Source of the DNA: Theobroma cacao
Taxonomy: Eukaryota; Streptophyta; Magnoliopsida; Malvales; Malvaceae
Length of the DNA: 64,000 bases
Assembly (NCBI RefSeq): GCF_000208745.1
Contig: NC_030853.1
Coordinates: 26,158,289 to 26,222,288 of the forward strand
Direction: 5' to 3'
Shown: in pieces, positions 1 through 10,533 of the stretch
Position numbering within the stretch: position 1 is the stretch's first letter
Layout: each line of letters opens with the position of its first letter
Program-made: the position numbers and the translations under genes
Notes under the pieces: generated by a model
Database searches by the model: none
Seen by the model: only the letters and a program-made list of their open reading frames with translations
What the model was told of the DNA's origin: nothing

Positions 1-1374
1 TGGAACAGTTATTGAACTATTGAGGTGGTGATGGCATAACGTGTTGAGAATAGGTGGCAGGTGTAAAGTGTTGAGAATAGGTAAGCAAGAGATCTAAGGG
101 TTAGACTATGATATAAGGGGGCTAAATAGAAGAAAAAGGATTAAAATATGATAGGAAAGGGCTAAAATAGAAGAGACTTAGAAAATGAATATTTAGAGAG
201 AGAAGGGCTAAATAGAATAGAATTGGAGAGAGAATATTGGTGGGAGTACAGCAAATTAGTATGTTGTACGAGTTGAACAGAGCAATATGTGAGAATGAGG
301 GTGTTAAGACATTTAAAAGCTGGATCTTGGCCCTTTACGACATAATTGCTCACCTCATGAATACATGGAGGACAGTCATGAAAATCAAGAAATCATTACT
401 GATGAATTTCTGGATTTTGTTGCTGACAAGCAAGCAAGCTGCCACGAGCAAGGAAAAGCTTGGCTTGCATATTTGAAGCTTAACTTAATTTGTCCCAAAT
501 CAGTGATCACTGCTCATAAATTACAACCTCTGATGTCCTGGCCTTTTATCAGAATTTCGTGGTTGTGAAGCTGCTTCGTGGGCTGCGACCGGTAGTTATT
601 ATTGCCCTTCCCTTCTGTTATTTTGAGTGAATGCAATGAAGTGAGACAACGTGTTATGCTTTTCTTCATTGTTGGCTCTGTGTTGAACATTCTTAATTCA
701 ACATCCCTTCAGATAATACACAATGATAAAAGACTGGCTGGTTTGAGTTTACCAGTATCTCTGTTCAAGCCAGACATATGTTTTTGCATCTTTAATGGAG
801 TTAGTGTTACAAAATACAGACCATTTTTGGACCAACAACCTGAATTCGCTTTTCTCCCTTCAAGGACTAGAGAAAACGTTGATGTAGTTGACCCTGCAAT
901 TGGCGGTTATTGTCTGATTATTCCAGAGCTCAAGCGCAAGACATCAAGTATATTATCATATCCAAAGCAAACAGAAAAGAAGGCGATTAGCGCTTAATCT
1001 AGTTCCCATGTTGTTGATTCCAATCAACAAAAGCAGCAAAAATCGAAAATTATACAGCCTGCAAGCTAAAGCAAAAATTTGCAGCATTGAGTTACCAGAA
1101 TTTTAAGCTAAGAGATGTTGTGGTTCTTGTTATGGTTGGTTAACCATTGTAGATGAGAATTTGGTCATAACTCTCTTAAACCATTTTAAGAATTGGATCT
1201 CAATTGATCTCCCTCAAATTGAAGTTATCTTATCAGTTGACTTATTATTGCCTCTGAATTGTTATGCGATCGTTGTTATTTATGGCGTGTTTTTTTATTA
1301 ATTTTCTAAAAACTAAGGCAAAAAAGTTGGATATATCTAAATAAAGATTTCAAGCTTTTTATTGATGTTATTTT
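1..1374. other. Unassigned region with coding-like fragments
   Basis: No gene is recognised here. Two plus-strand open stretches, about 365-568 and 602-997, look somewhat coding-like but match no family I know and are not joined by clear splice sites. The first 230 bases are rich in phrases such as 'gggctaaatag' that also occur near 20.6 kb and are common in plant transposon-derived spacer. It may be an old gene fragment or chance. Confidence 0.35.
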
Positions 1375-1905
1375 TTTTTTTATAAAAGTTTGATTTATGC
1401 TATCGGATATTGGAATATGATAGTATTTTTTGATGTTAATGATAGTAGTTTTGACGACACTTTGAAATCATCAAAATTGAAGATAGTTGTGCCGGAAGGC
1501 CAAAGGTTAGAGACCTATTCAAATCGAGCATATCTTGTTGAATCATCTAAGGGAGATCTATTCTCAATTAAAAAAATTTTGGATGCCAATGATGATGATG
1601 GGATAGCTCATTTTACTAAGAATTTTGGAGTTTTTAAGTTGGTTTAGGATGATCAAATTGATAAATTATTAGAGCAAAATGAGGTAAAGAATATAGACGG
1701 AGATATAGTGTTTATGGTGATAACAAAACTTTGACTGTCTTAATTTTGGATTATTTTGATGTTAATGACTATGTGCAAAATGGCCCTCGAGATATTAGCA
1801 TTTTTAACCTAAAAGATGGAACCTTTGGAAAACATTGTCAATTTAAACTTTCACGCGAACATCTACTTCCTTATATTTGAATTCTACCACCAGTTGAATT
1901 TAAAT
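1375..1905 (+). pseudogene. DUF295 (SKIP23/KIB-type) F-box protein relic, C-terminal half
   Basis: Plant SKIP23-like proteins join an F-box to a DUF295 beta-propeller and act in SCF ubiquitin ligases. Only the DUF295 half is seen. A first frame reads RAYLVESSKGDLFSIKK and ends FKLV followed by a stop (TAG) where the family normally has Trp. After a one-base frame change the reading resumes as VYGDNKTLTVLILDYFDV, then DISIFNLKDGTFGKH. A second stop (TGA) stands in front of ILPP where the family has W-I-L-P-P. No ATG or F-box is found upstream. Two Trp-to-stop changes plus a frameshift make it a pseudogene. The family call rests on the order of the YLVES, VFKL, GDN and WILPP-like motifs. Confidence 0.78.
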
Positions 1906-2204
1906 TAAAATAAATTTAAGTATATTTTAGTTTTGGTCTTTGAGGCATTGTGAAGCCATATAATGTTTTGGTATTGATCTTTAAACCAAGGTCAGTTTAA
2001 GTATGTTTTTTAGTTTTGGTTTTTGAAGTTTTGTGAAGTCATGTAGTGTTTTAGTTTTTGATCTTTGAGGTTATGTGAAGCCCTGTTTTATTCTAATTCT
2101 ATATATAAAGTTTGGCTTGTCTTTTAAATTTTACTCAATTATCATTATATTAAAAAAGATCAATTTTATGAGATAACAATAAAAAAATAAATTATTTCGT
2201 AACA

Positions 2205-2986
2205 TTCCCTCCGAGATGCGCGGTCGCCACCACGGCCACTGTCCATTTTGCCCCGAGCAGGCTTCCTCCACCTAAGCCACCATTCCAATATCTAAACCCA
2301 ATTTTGCCCTCCAAGTCCCTGACGTTCTGCAATTCATCCACTTCCACCTGATTTTTAAACTCAATACCGATGTGGTCGCTAAAGGGAAACTTAGGCCAGG
2401 AGTTTTAAAAGACCATAGCGGCTACATTAGAGGGACATTTTCTTATCGCATTGGCATTGAAGACGCTAACTTTGTAGAATTTCAAACCATTCATCAAGGT
2501 ATCATCTTCTTCCTTGCCTCCCCATGGGCCTTTTCCCATCATCTGAAAGTCGAGAGGGACTCCACTAATGTCTTTCTCTGGGTAAAGGATCACTCACAAG
2601 TTCCATGGAGAATGAGCTTTATTTCAAACTCCATTGAAACTCTCACTATCAGGCGTGAAGCAAATAGTGTGGCTGATGGATTGGCCAAGGCTGGAGTAAT
2701 AAGGGTCACCAATCACAATGCGTATTTCGATGTCAATGTCTATTGATTCGTGGATAGCTTGGGTCACTCTATAGTCTTGTAAAGGGCGTTTTATGCTTTA
2801 AGTTGAACTATATTTACTTTTTTTTTTTTGTTTCTGTAGGCACATCATTATCTCTGATGACAATCAGTCCTCAAGTACCTCAACTGAGGATTTTTTGTAT
2901 CAAGGAAGCCTTTTAAGGTTTTGCTTTTGAAGTCTCTTCTGTGAGATCGTATTAACAAATCCATTGCTGTTCAAAAAAAAAAAAAA
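2205..2986 (+). mobile_element. LINE retrotransposon 3' end: RNase H domain and poly(A)
   Basis: The stretch 2372-2746 encodes the end of a type 1 RNase H domain of the kind found at the C-terminus of plant LINE ORF2. It has a VERDSTNV-like strand and the signature REANSVADGLAKAG, which contains the conserved (A)N-x-x-AD-x-LAK motif. There is no reverse transcriptase upstream, so this is a 5'-truncated copy. After the stop come about 225 bases of 3' UTR and then an uninterrupted run of 14 A (2973-2986), as expected of target-primed insertion on the plus strand. The first residues follow a GTG and not an ATG, so no true start is claimed. Target-site duplications were not identified. Confidence 0.8.
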
Positions 2987-5379
2987 TGAGACAGCACTCT
3001 TCATTATAATAATAAAGCATAAAATAGCATAATATTATAAAGGAACTATAAATACCATATAATAACCTTAAGAAATATTATAAATATTTTGATGCCTACA
3101 AGTAATTCTTACAGATATTAAGTACACAAAAATATTTATAAAATAACACTTTTAAATACTTCAAATTAATTAAATGGCCATTACAACTAGAATATGAGTA
3201 AATATAATTTTAGTAATCATTATCATGATGTTCTTTCTTTATTGCTTTGGTTTGGAAACTGCGCTTGCAAATGTCATATTTGAATTTGATGTGTTTCTTC
3301 TCAGTGCTCTTGGTGATCTCTAACACCTTTCAAGCGGCTGAATTGGATATTGCAAATGTTGCAAATGGAGTTATAATCATTGCGCTCAATATTTTCATTA
3401 GCATTGGAAGCCATTATGAGAAGAATGAATTGAGTAGTTAATGAAAGTGCAGAAAAATAACCAGATCCTTGAAGAGTTGCTTGTTGAGAGTGAAGTGCTT
3501 CAGATTGTGATCCGCTTCATGTGCTCCGTATCAGGAAGATTGTAGATTGGCTCTTGAAGAATCCTGGTTGTAGCAAGTGCAAATAAGATATGGTTGTAGC
3601 AAGTGCAGATAATATCTTCCCTGACCCGAATGGAACCAAAAGTGGTTATAGATACAAACGAGGGTGCAACCAGAAGATAAAACTAGTGTAAACGAATCTT
3701 TTTAACCATTTTTTTTTTAACATTTCTGAGCCCAGTAAAATTTGACAGAAACTTCATTTCCCATTTGAGAATTCTCATATTCCCTAAAATTCAAATATTG
3801 CCTTCATCCTTTTATCTTTTAATTCCATCAACTTGTCTTGAAATTCATTTTGCAATTTTCCCTAAGGGATGTTTGCTAACATAACTAGTACTGTTACTAC
3901 AAAAGCTTGAAATTCATCTTGTAAGGATGCTTGATAACATTACTAATACTATTTCTACAAAAGCCGCAATCGAGGCAAGATCAAGAAAAGGAAACATGCA
4001 AATGGTATTGTTTCTCTTTCTTGCTTGTTTTGGTCTTTATTAGTATCTTTTGAAGCCCTCTATATGTATAACTGTGAATGTGTAGGATTAGGATCAAGAC
4101 GTGAATGTGTATAGTTTTTGGTAATTGTTTCTGGCTATATTTTTGTAAGTCAGGCTGATTAGAAAGTACCAAGACGGACACAGTCACAATAGTTTGTTTT
4201 CTTTTGTAAAAGAGATCTCTAATTAACTATATCAAATTAACAAAAGGAAGAATGATTGTATAGTAGAAATAAATATTGTTTGCGTGAAGTGGGAGATGAT
4301 TCACATAAAGTAAATGAGAAAAAAAAATGAATTGGCTAGTGTGATAAACAACTGTTTAAATGAATAATGTAAATTTTGTGATTTTCATTTTTTATGAATT
4401 TTGATAAAAAAAAACATGTAAATTTTGTGACTTTCATTTTTATCATGATTTTCAATGTACTAGTAAGCATTTTTATGAGTTTTGATAAGAAACATGAAAG
4501 TTTTATGACTTTCATATTAAATATGTAATTGACAGACTTGTTATTATTAAAATCCAAACTAGTAATTTTTTTTTCTTTTTCATATATGTGACATTATTTA
4601 TATATATATATATAAAATCTTGTTTGTCACTAGCCAAAATGTTGAATCATTATTAAAAAACTGATAGTTTGATTTAAAAGTTTGTTCCCAAAATATCAAA
4701 TGATCATATATAAGTTAAATTTTTGGATGAAAAAAATTCAGAACAGTGAATTTATTCTATGGCATATAGTGAATGTGATTACATATGCTAAAATAATAAA
4801 TTTAACAATTAATACTAAAACTCTAATCTGAAATTTTGACAAGTCATATTTAATATCAAACTCTATTTAATTTGCATTCCAAATTAATTGATGGTGCCAT
4901 TTATACGATACACATGTGTAGATTATAACTTATATAGTTTTCAATAGTCAACATGTACAATGGTTAAGAAAAAAATAATTTTATAAACATTAGCTTGCAA
5001 ATAAGATTAAGAAAAATACAAGATGAGACAATGGGACATTTTTTTTTCTTTCTACTTATCTAATATATATTCGAAGGATAGTAAGTTACTTTATGACAGC
5101 TTGAAAAGTTAAAAAATATAATTGGGTAAATGAATAATAAAAAAATTACATATAAGAACTTTGATTTTATACATTATTTTTAAATAAATAAATAACATAC
5201 AAGCACGTAGTAGTGTTTCCCAAAATTCCCTATGTACACAACCAACTTAAATATAATTGTAACTAAAATCAGACGACCAAGCAGGAGGGAGATAAAAGAC
5301 CAGCCAAGCAAGTGTGAGCTAGTCCTGGTCAACTCCAATTCTCTTTGATTTTTGGTCTTTTCTCTCTTCATACGAGGAA
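2987..5379. other. AT-rich intergenic region; part of a duplicated block
   Basis: No supported gene. The short open stretch at 3247-3441 has no recognisable domain. A TA repeat lies near 4600. From about 4566 to 5245 the sequence is collinear with 26665-27232, sharing for example 'catatatgtgacat', the 'tttatacattatttt' segment and 'gtttccca' in the same order. The two are diverged copies of one spacer next to F-box relics. Confidence 0.6.
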
Positions 5380-6060
5380 ATTCGTCTTAAATCCTAGAGA
5401 GTTGCATGAATTTATTTTTTCCTTTCAAGTAACATATTGGCAACAGACCGAACTTGCGACCACCCAGATTGAGTTTGAGGATGATAAACCTAGTCTTCCT
5501 TAGCCAAATCAAAGGAAACAATGCCTTCATTACAAACTTCCCAGTGTCCAACTCCACTTGCAAATGAAGGCTGTTGAATGGCTTAATTTCCAGCTGTTGC
5601 TTTTCAATGAGAAGACCTCGGTTATTCCGGATCCTTCGCCTTCTATGCCAAACCCCTCTATTCTTACAATTTTGCAATTCGAATCCATGAAATATATATG
5701 GGACAGTGTTGCAACCATCTGCGGTGGAACAATTTCTGGCCTTCTCGGATGAAGGGATTGTACAAGACGAGCTCGCTCGCAAAATCCATCAGACACAGTA
5801 AACCATTGCAAGAACCGAGAAGCAAATAAGGAACTAAGGAAGGTTGTTGTTCAACAATGGCAGAGCAAACCAAACTCCACCAGTGGTTGCCATGAAGTTT
5901 TTTAAGGTTTACTACGTAAGAGACTTGGAAAACATGCAAACAAGGTTGTGATTGTTCGGATTTTCTCTTTGTTGAATCCAGGGTTGGTCAAAGAATATAG
6001 CGCCAGGTCTTGTTAACGCACCTGAACCGAACAAGTGATTTGGCTGGCAATTTTGGAAGT
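5380..6060 (-). pseudogene. F-box/FBA-domain gene relic
   Basis: Read on the minus strand. An F-box remnant begins near 6050 (LPAKSLVRFRCVNKTWRYIL) and is followed at once by a stop. Then come the F-box-associated region (GSCNGLLCLMD, LYNPFIRE), and after a frame change ITEVFSLKSNSWK and FICKWSWTLG, and after another FPLIWLRKTRFIILKLN. The LPxKSLxRFRCV and GSCNGLLCL signatures are typical of plant FBA-type F-box proteins, which choose substrates for SCF ubiquitin ligases. At least two frameshifts and a stop show it is dead. The F-box start is truncated. A related fragment lies at 26.4 kb and an intact family member at 53.2-54.4 kb. Confidence 0.82.
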
Positions 6061-7265
6061 ATATTTTACGTCCATGATCAAGCCATGAGAAAAATTAATG
6101 ATTTCAGATAAATAATCTATATAATATAATTGATTAAAAACAATAATTAACAAAAAAATATAAAGTTGTAATTTAAAGGAACAATTAATAAAGATTTTTT
6201 TTTGTATACAAAAGATTTGCATAAATCCCTACTTCTATTTATATTATATTGTTTATCTGAAAACAATGGCGGATGATTTGAAGAATATAGCAAAAAGAAA
6301 GACAAGAATCTTAATAGAAGTAGCTAGGGATTTGTGCAAATCTATTTTAGACAAAAGGAATCTATATTATTTTTTTAATCAATTATCAGCCAAAAATAGG
6401 ATTTATATCTTAAATAAGTAAGAGTTTTAATTCCTTTGAATTGTTATTTTTATTACAGAAATTCACTTCTAATATAATAGTCATTTATTTAAAATAATAA
6501 AAATATATTTTTCATGGCTTTTTAGAGTATAAGAGTATTATTGAGATTATACATCAACTAATAAATCAAATGCTCGAGTGTTATAAAATTGATATTGTTA
6601 TATTGAGTTGTTATCATTGATAAAAATCTTCAATTTTAATAATATTATATTAATTATAAATTAAAATGATAAATATTTCAATTATTAATAATTATATATA
6701 GAAATTTATTATTTAAATATATATTAAAACGTAAATATTACCACGCTACAAATACTATCTAGCGTAAATTATTCAATGCATGAAGATACTATTATACATT
6801 TTGAAAAATTATAGTCTCTCCACCGTGATTTTTGACATGAAGCTGAAGTTTTCCCTATATGGCAAGTTGAATCATCATTTGATTTAATAAATCTAATAAA
6901 GTTCCGGTTTATTTTTACTTTCTAATATAACGGATGTGGCCGGATTTAAAACCCAAATTTTTTCCCTTTCTTTGATGTCCAGTAATTCTTGAGCCTGGTG
7001 AACGATTCCTTGTTAAACAAGTACTCAGTTCTCTCTTTTTGTAATGCCTCTGTTCCTAGTTCTAGAAGAACTTGTAATCTTGAACAAACCCATTAATTAA
7101 TCCTATACAGACCTGAAATCCTCAATAGAAACGAAGAACAATTTCAAGGGAGCACTAGGAAAGGTTGCTTTATAGCTACTCAATTGATTTCCTTCTCTGC
7201 TTCTTGTTCCCTCTTGTTCCCTCTTGTTCTTCTTTGTTTATCTTGTTTCTTGCTCTGTAAGTTCC
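6061..7265. other. AT-rich spacer and Pumilio gene promoter/5' UTR
   Basis: 6061-6900 is very AT-rich and shows nothing coding. The last 300 bases become pyrimidine-rich, with three near-copies of 'cttgttccctcttgttc' around 7201-7230, as is usual in plant 5' UTRs just before an ATG. I could not fix a transcription start. Confidence 0.4.
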
Positions 7266-8789
7266 ATGGAGAACTCTGCTGATCCTGAAAGCTCCAACTC
7301 AAGGGCTTCCACGGATTCTACTTTTCTTGAAACCCTTCAGCTTTCTATTGGGAATCTTTGCTTGAAGAATGGCAAGGTTGAGATTGATGGTTCGGCTCCT
7401 ACTCAGGGCAACAGGGCTTCTTCGTCTTTGCCTCTGAATGGTTCTTTAACTAGCATCTTGCGTGGTCCTGGATTGAACAAAAGAGAAAGTATGTTGAGTT
7501 CTTCAAAGAAGGTAAGTATATTGCCTTCTTTTAGTCATATGAATCTGAATGGTGTGGGTTATCAACCGTATGGGTTTTCTGAAAACCTGACGGGAAAAAC
7601 ATTGAACACCGAGTATGGTTTTGAAGAACCATACCTACATAATTTGACATCAAAGGGATGGAAGGATTCCTTGATCAGCCATGTTAACTTATTCAGTGGT
7701 TTGTATAAAGAAAAAGAAAAACCCTGCCTTCCTTCTCATCCTGAAGCAGTTACAACTGGTGGAAATCTTTCGCGGAGTGGTTTCAACATGAGTAATAAGA
7801 GTTCTGGTGGTTTCCAGAATTTGCGAGGTAATCAAATTATTATACTGGCCATGACTGAAGGAGGCTCGACATATTTCCAGGATTTGGTATTGTTGAAGGA
7901 CCCAAGAATTACACAACTGATATTTGAAGGGGTTATTGAGTACATATTCCAGCTGATGACCGACCAATATGGACGCTATCTATTTCAGAAGCTGATTGAG
8001 TTAGAAAACGAAATTCAGTTGCGGATGATTGTGGAAAAACTAACAAATTCAAACGGAGACATCTTCTATACATCAATCCATAGATATGGCACTTATTCTA
8101 TTAAGAAGCTGATCCAAGTGCTTGAGAAGTCACCATTGGTTACCGAGGTTGTTAAAGCTTTGTGCAACAATTTCTGGGACTTGATGGTCAATCCAACAGG
8201 ACGATATGTTATAATGGAGTGCCTGGACGTTGTCGACTCTCAGAAGAATGACTTGCTATATATTGAAGCCATCGATAAATGTCTCCAACTAGCCACACAT
8301 GAGAGGGGATGCATATCCTTAAACAGTTTTATCTCCCGTATCAAAGGGCCTCGAAGAGATCAACTCCTGAACTTGATCTGTGATCATGTGGTGTACCTTT
8401 CACAAGATCCTGCAGGGAACTTTGTTGTGCAGCACGTCCTGGGGCTCCAAAAGCCTTTCGTGATCGATAAAATTTGCTTCAAATTGAAAGGTTACTACGT
8501 TAAACTATCCCTGCAGAAAGGAGGAAGTCATCTGGTAGAGGATTGCTTGAAATCTTCAGGGATGGATCATGTGCTTCATGAATTTCTTCTGAGCAATCAA
8601 CTTCTTCAGGTTGCTAAGGATCGATATGGAAACTATGTTCTCCAAACTGCTTTAAGAGAGACGATGAAAACAGGTAGTCCACTTCATGGAAGTCTTCTTA
8701 TGAAACTCCGGTCATATCTTAAATCTCTGCAGCATGGGTACGGAAGAAATGTCCTCACATTGATGACAGCTCAGTTTAAAAAGGCGTGA
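7266..8789 (+). CDS. Pumilio-family (PUF) RNA-binding protein
   Basis: Intronless gene of 507 aa. PUF proteins bind 3' UTR elements of mRNAs in the cytoplasm and control translation and decay. The start is the ATG giving MENSADPESSNS. Reading further upstream is possible only from a TTG. Residues 1-185 are a Ser/Asn-rich low-complexity arm. About eight PUF repeats run from 187 to 500. Visible cores include DQYGRYLFQ (about 233-241), HRYGTYSIK, NPTGRYVIM, DPAGNFVVQ, QKGGSHLVE and DRYGNYVLQ. Under the known PUF code, N-F-Q and N-Y-Q triplets favour uracil and S-H-E favours guanine. The T-Y-K repeat is atypical. The short N-terminus and divergent first repeats resemble the APUM9/12-like group and not the long APUM1-6 type. 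No frame lesions were seen. Confidence 0.94.
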   Translation: MENSADPESSNSRASTDSTFLETLQLSIGNLCLKNGKVEIDGSAPTQGNRASSSLPLNGSLTSILRGPGLNKRESMLSSSKKVSILPSFSHMNLNGVGYQPYGFSENLTGKTLNTEYGFEEPYLHNLTSKGWKDSLISHVNLFSGLYKEKEKPCLPSHPEAVTTGGNLSRSGFNMSNKSSGGFQNLRGNQIIILAMTEGGSTYFQDLVLLKDPRITQLIFEGVIEYIFQLMTDQYGRYLFQKLIELENEIQLRMIVEKLTNSNGDIFYTSIHRYGTYSIKKLIQVLEKSPLVTEVVKALCNNFWDLMVNPTGRYVIMECLDVVDSQKNDLLYIEAIDKCLQLATHERGCISLNSFISRIKGPRRDQLLNLICDHVVYLSQDPAGNFVVQHVLGLQKPFVIDKICFKLKGYYVKLSLQKGGSHLVEDCLKSSGMDHVLHEFLLSNQLLQVAKDRYGNYVLQTALRETMKTGSPLHGSLLMKLRSYLKSLQHGYGRNVLTLMTAQFKKA

Positions 8790-9677
8790 AGTGATCTCGA
8801 ACAAGCTTCGTATATTCTTGTTGATGCTAAGTAAATTCCATGTGACAAGTTACATGTTCAATGTTTCTTGATGTTTCTCATTCTTTTTTGTAGTTTTTAG
8901 CATATTGAAGGCATAGGATAGAATAAATTCTCTGTAAAAGCAGTTCAAGTTCTGAATGTAGCATCAACTGTTAGCCATGTAGTCCCTACTTTTTCTGGTT
9001 TTGTGATTCAAACGTAATGGACTCTACATGACAATCACTTCCTATTTCTCTATATTGGTGGCGTAATGAATACTGTACATGAGCCTGTTTCCCATATAAT
9101 ATATCCTGTTATGTTTCTTGATTTAATTCTTAATTTTTAGGAAAAAAAAACCTTAACCAAATAGATGAGCTGCCCAACATGTAGAGGAAAGTAGGAATAC
9201 TCATCGTTTATCGAGTTTGAATTCTTCTCAAGAACATCTCTTGGAAGGAAGGCGTAGTGGCAGACAGAATGCAACTTTTCTAAGTTTCGAGCAACATTGT
9301 GTTACAGAGAGGAATACAAGGCAGCAAACTGAGCAATCAAGTAAAACCCCAACCAAATTTCCAGTCATATACCCTGCAGCTGCACTGTTACAAGCTCCCC
9401 TCCCCTCCGTTCAGTTTCAATAAGCAAGGGCATTAAATTCAAACCCTAGCGACCCTGCAAGTAAAAGGTTCTGAAAATTTACTTGAGACTTGAGACACCA
9501 TCATAAGCCTTGAAACCGAAAATAGACCACAACTTGAAAATTTTGAAATTGTCAGAGGAAATGGAATTATCATGTAAGCCAGATTTTTTTTAAAAAAAAG
9601 TTCAATTAATCAAATTTTTATCTTTGAAAGATCCGGATTATTTCTCCATGAGTAGATAGGCCAACATCAACAAACAT
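8790..9677. other. 3' UTR of the Pumilio gene and spacer
   Basis: T-rich 3' UTR-like sequence runs to roughly 9150. The open stretch at 9217-9423 begins with TTG, lacks an ATG and has no recognisable domain, so it is not called a gene. Confidence 0.4.
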
Positions 9678-10157
9678 ATGTTAAATACATTGTGTAGAGA
9701 AACAAACACATCTGGTAGGAGGCAATGTTATTCATTGACAGCTAGTTGTGGAAATTGCAAATTGAATAAGGCGCTGGGTTCTAGGAGGTTTAGTGTTGCT
9801 GGGGCTGATATTTTTAAGGCTTGGTCTGTTTTGAAAAAGAACCCCGAAGCAGGTGTTGAAGCAGCTTACCCCCAAATTGACATTGATGATGCAGTTGACA
9901 CTCCTCATCCTGTCACTGCAAACTTAAGGTTTGAAGGAGGGAAGAAAGTGCTGTTCTCATCAAGATTAGGGAATAGAAAATGGAGATGTTATGAAGAAAT
10001 CAAAGAAAAACTCATGAGCAAGGTCACAAAAAGAAAGAAAAGTGTGAAGAAGAAATCTCGACGGAATACCAAGAGGAGCAGCTGTGGCAGTGAAAATTGG
10101 ATAGTTAACCGTTCTCTTTCTGAATCGGAATTTGGTAATCCCTGCAAAAGGGCTTGA
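9678..10157 (+). CDS. Hypothetical basic protein, unrecognised
   Basis: An ATG-initiated open frame of 159 aa. I do not recognise the family. The N-terminal part has a CGNCKLN cysteine pair. The middle is acidic (QIDIDDAVDTP) and the last third is strongly basic (KVTKRKKSVKKKSRR), which could serve as a nuclear or nucleolar signal. No introns or upstream promoter elements are obvious, and the broken dioxygenase gene starts about 400 bases downstream. Codon use does not clearly separate it from noncoding DNA. It could be a real small gene, the last exon of a larger lost gene, or chance. Confidence 0.4.
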   Translation: MLNTLCRETNTSGRRQCYSLTASCGNCKLNKALGSRRFSVAGADIFKAWSVLKKNPEAGVEAAYPQIDIDDAVDTPHPVTANLRFEGGKKVLFSSRLGNRKWRCYEEIKEKLMSKVTKRKKSVKKKSRRNTKRSSCGSENWIVNRSLSESEFGNPCKRA

Positions 10158-10533
10158 TCATATAACACATGATCAATGTTTAGTGAATTATCGTGTACAA
10201 CCGTTTTACACACTATTAGTGGGGACTCTGTGTTTGGAGTCTTGTGTTCTAACAGTGTAGAATGATGATTTATGGACATTGAATCTTTTCCAACACGGTT
10301 GTTTGAGTGGAAAGAGAATTTTGGGAGGAGTCTTTTAGAATGTTCATTGCATTTTTTAAAAACAAATCCTTTTAGAATACAAGCTAAATTGAAATACAAT
10401 GTTAACAATGGACATTGTATTTCCAGATCTAAATTGAAAAAAAGATGAGAGTAATCTGAACAATCGGCATCAGGCAATTAAACACAAGCTTTGTGGATTT
10501 TTAGAAAGACAACAAGTAAGAAGCAAACACCCT

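Noticed and set aside
3981..4557. Minus-strand open frames of about 70 codons
   Set aside because: They are low-complexity Lys/Ile/Asn-rich readings of AT-rich DNA and not credible proteins.
7224..7265. A 14-codon hydrophobic N-terminal extension of the Pumilio protein
   Set aside because: It begins with TTG, not ATG; the first ATG at 7266 gives a typical PUF N-terminus.
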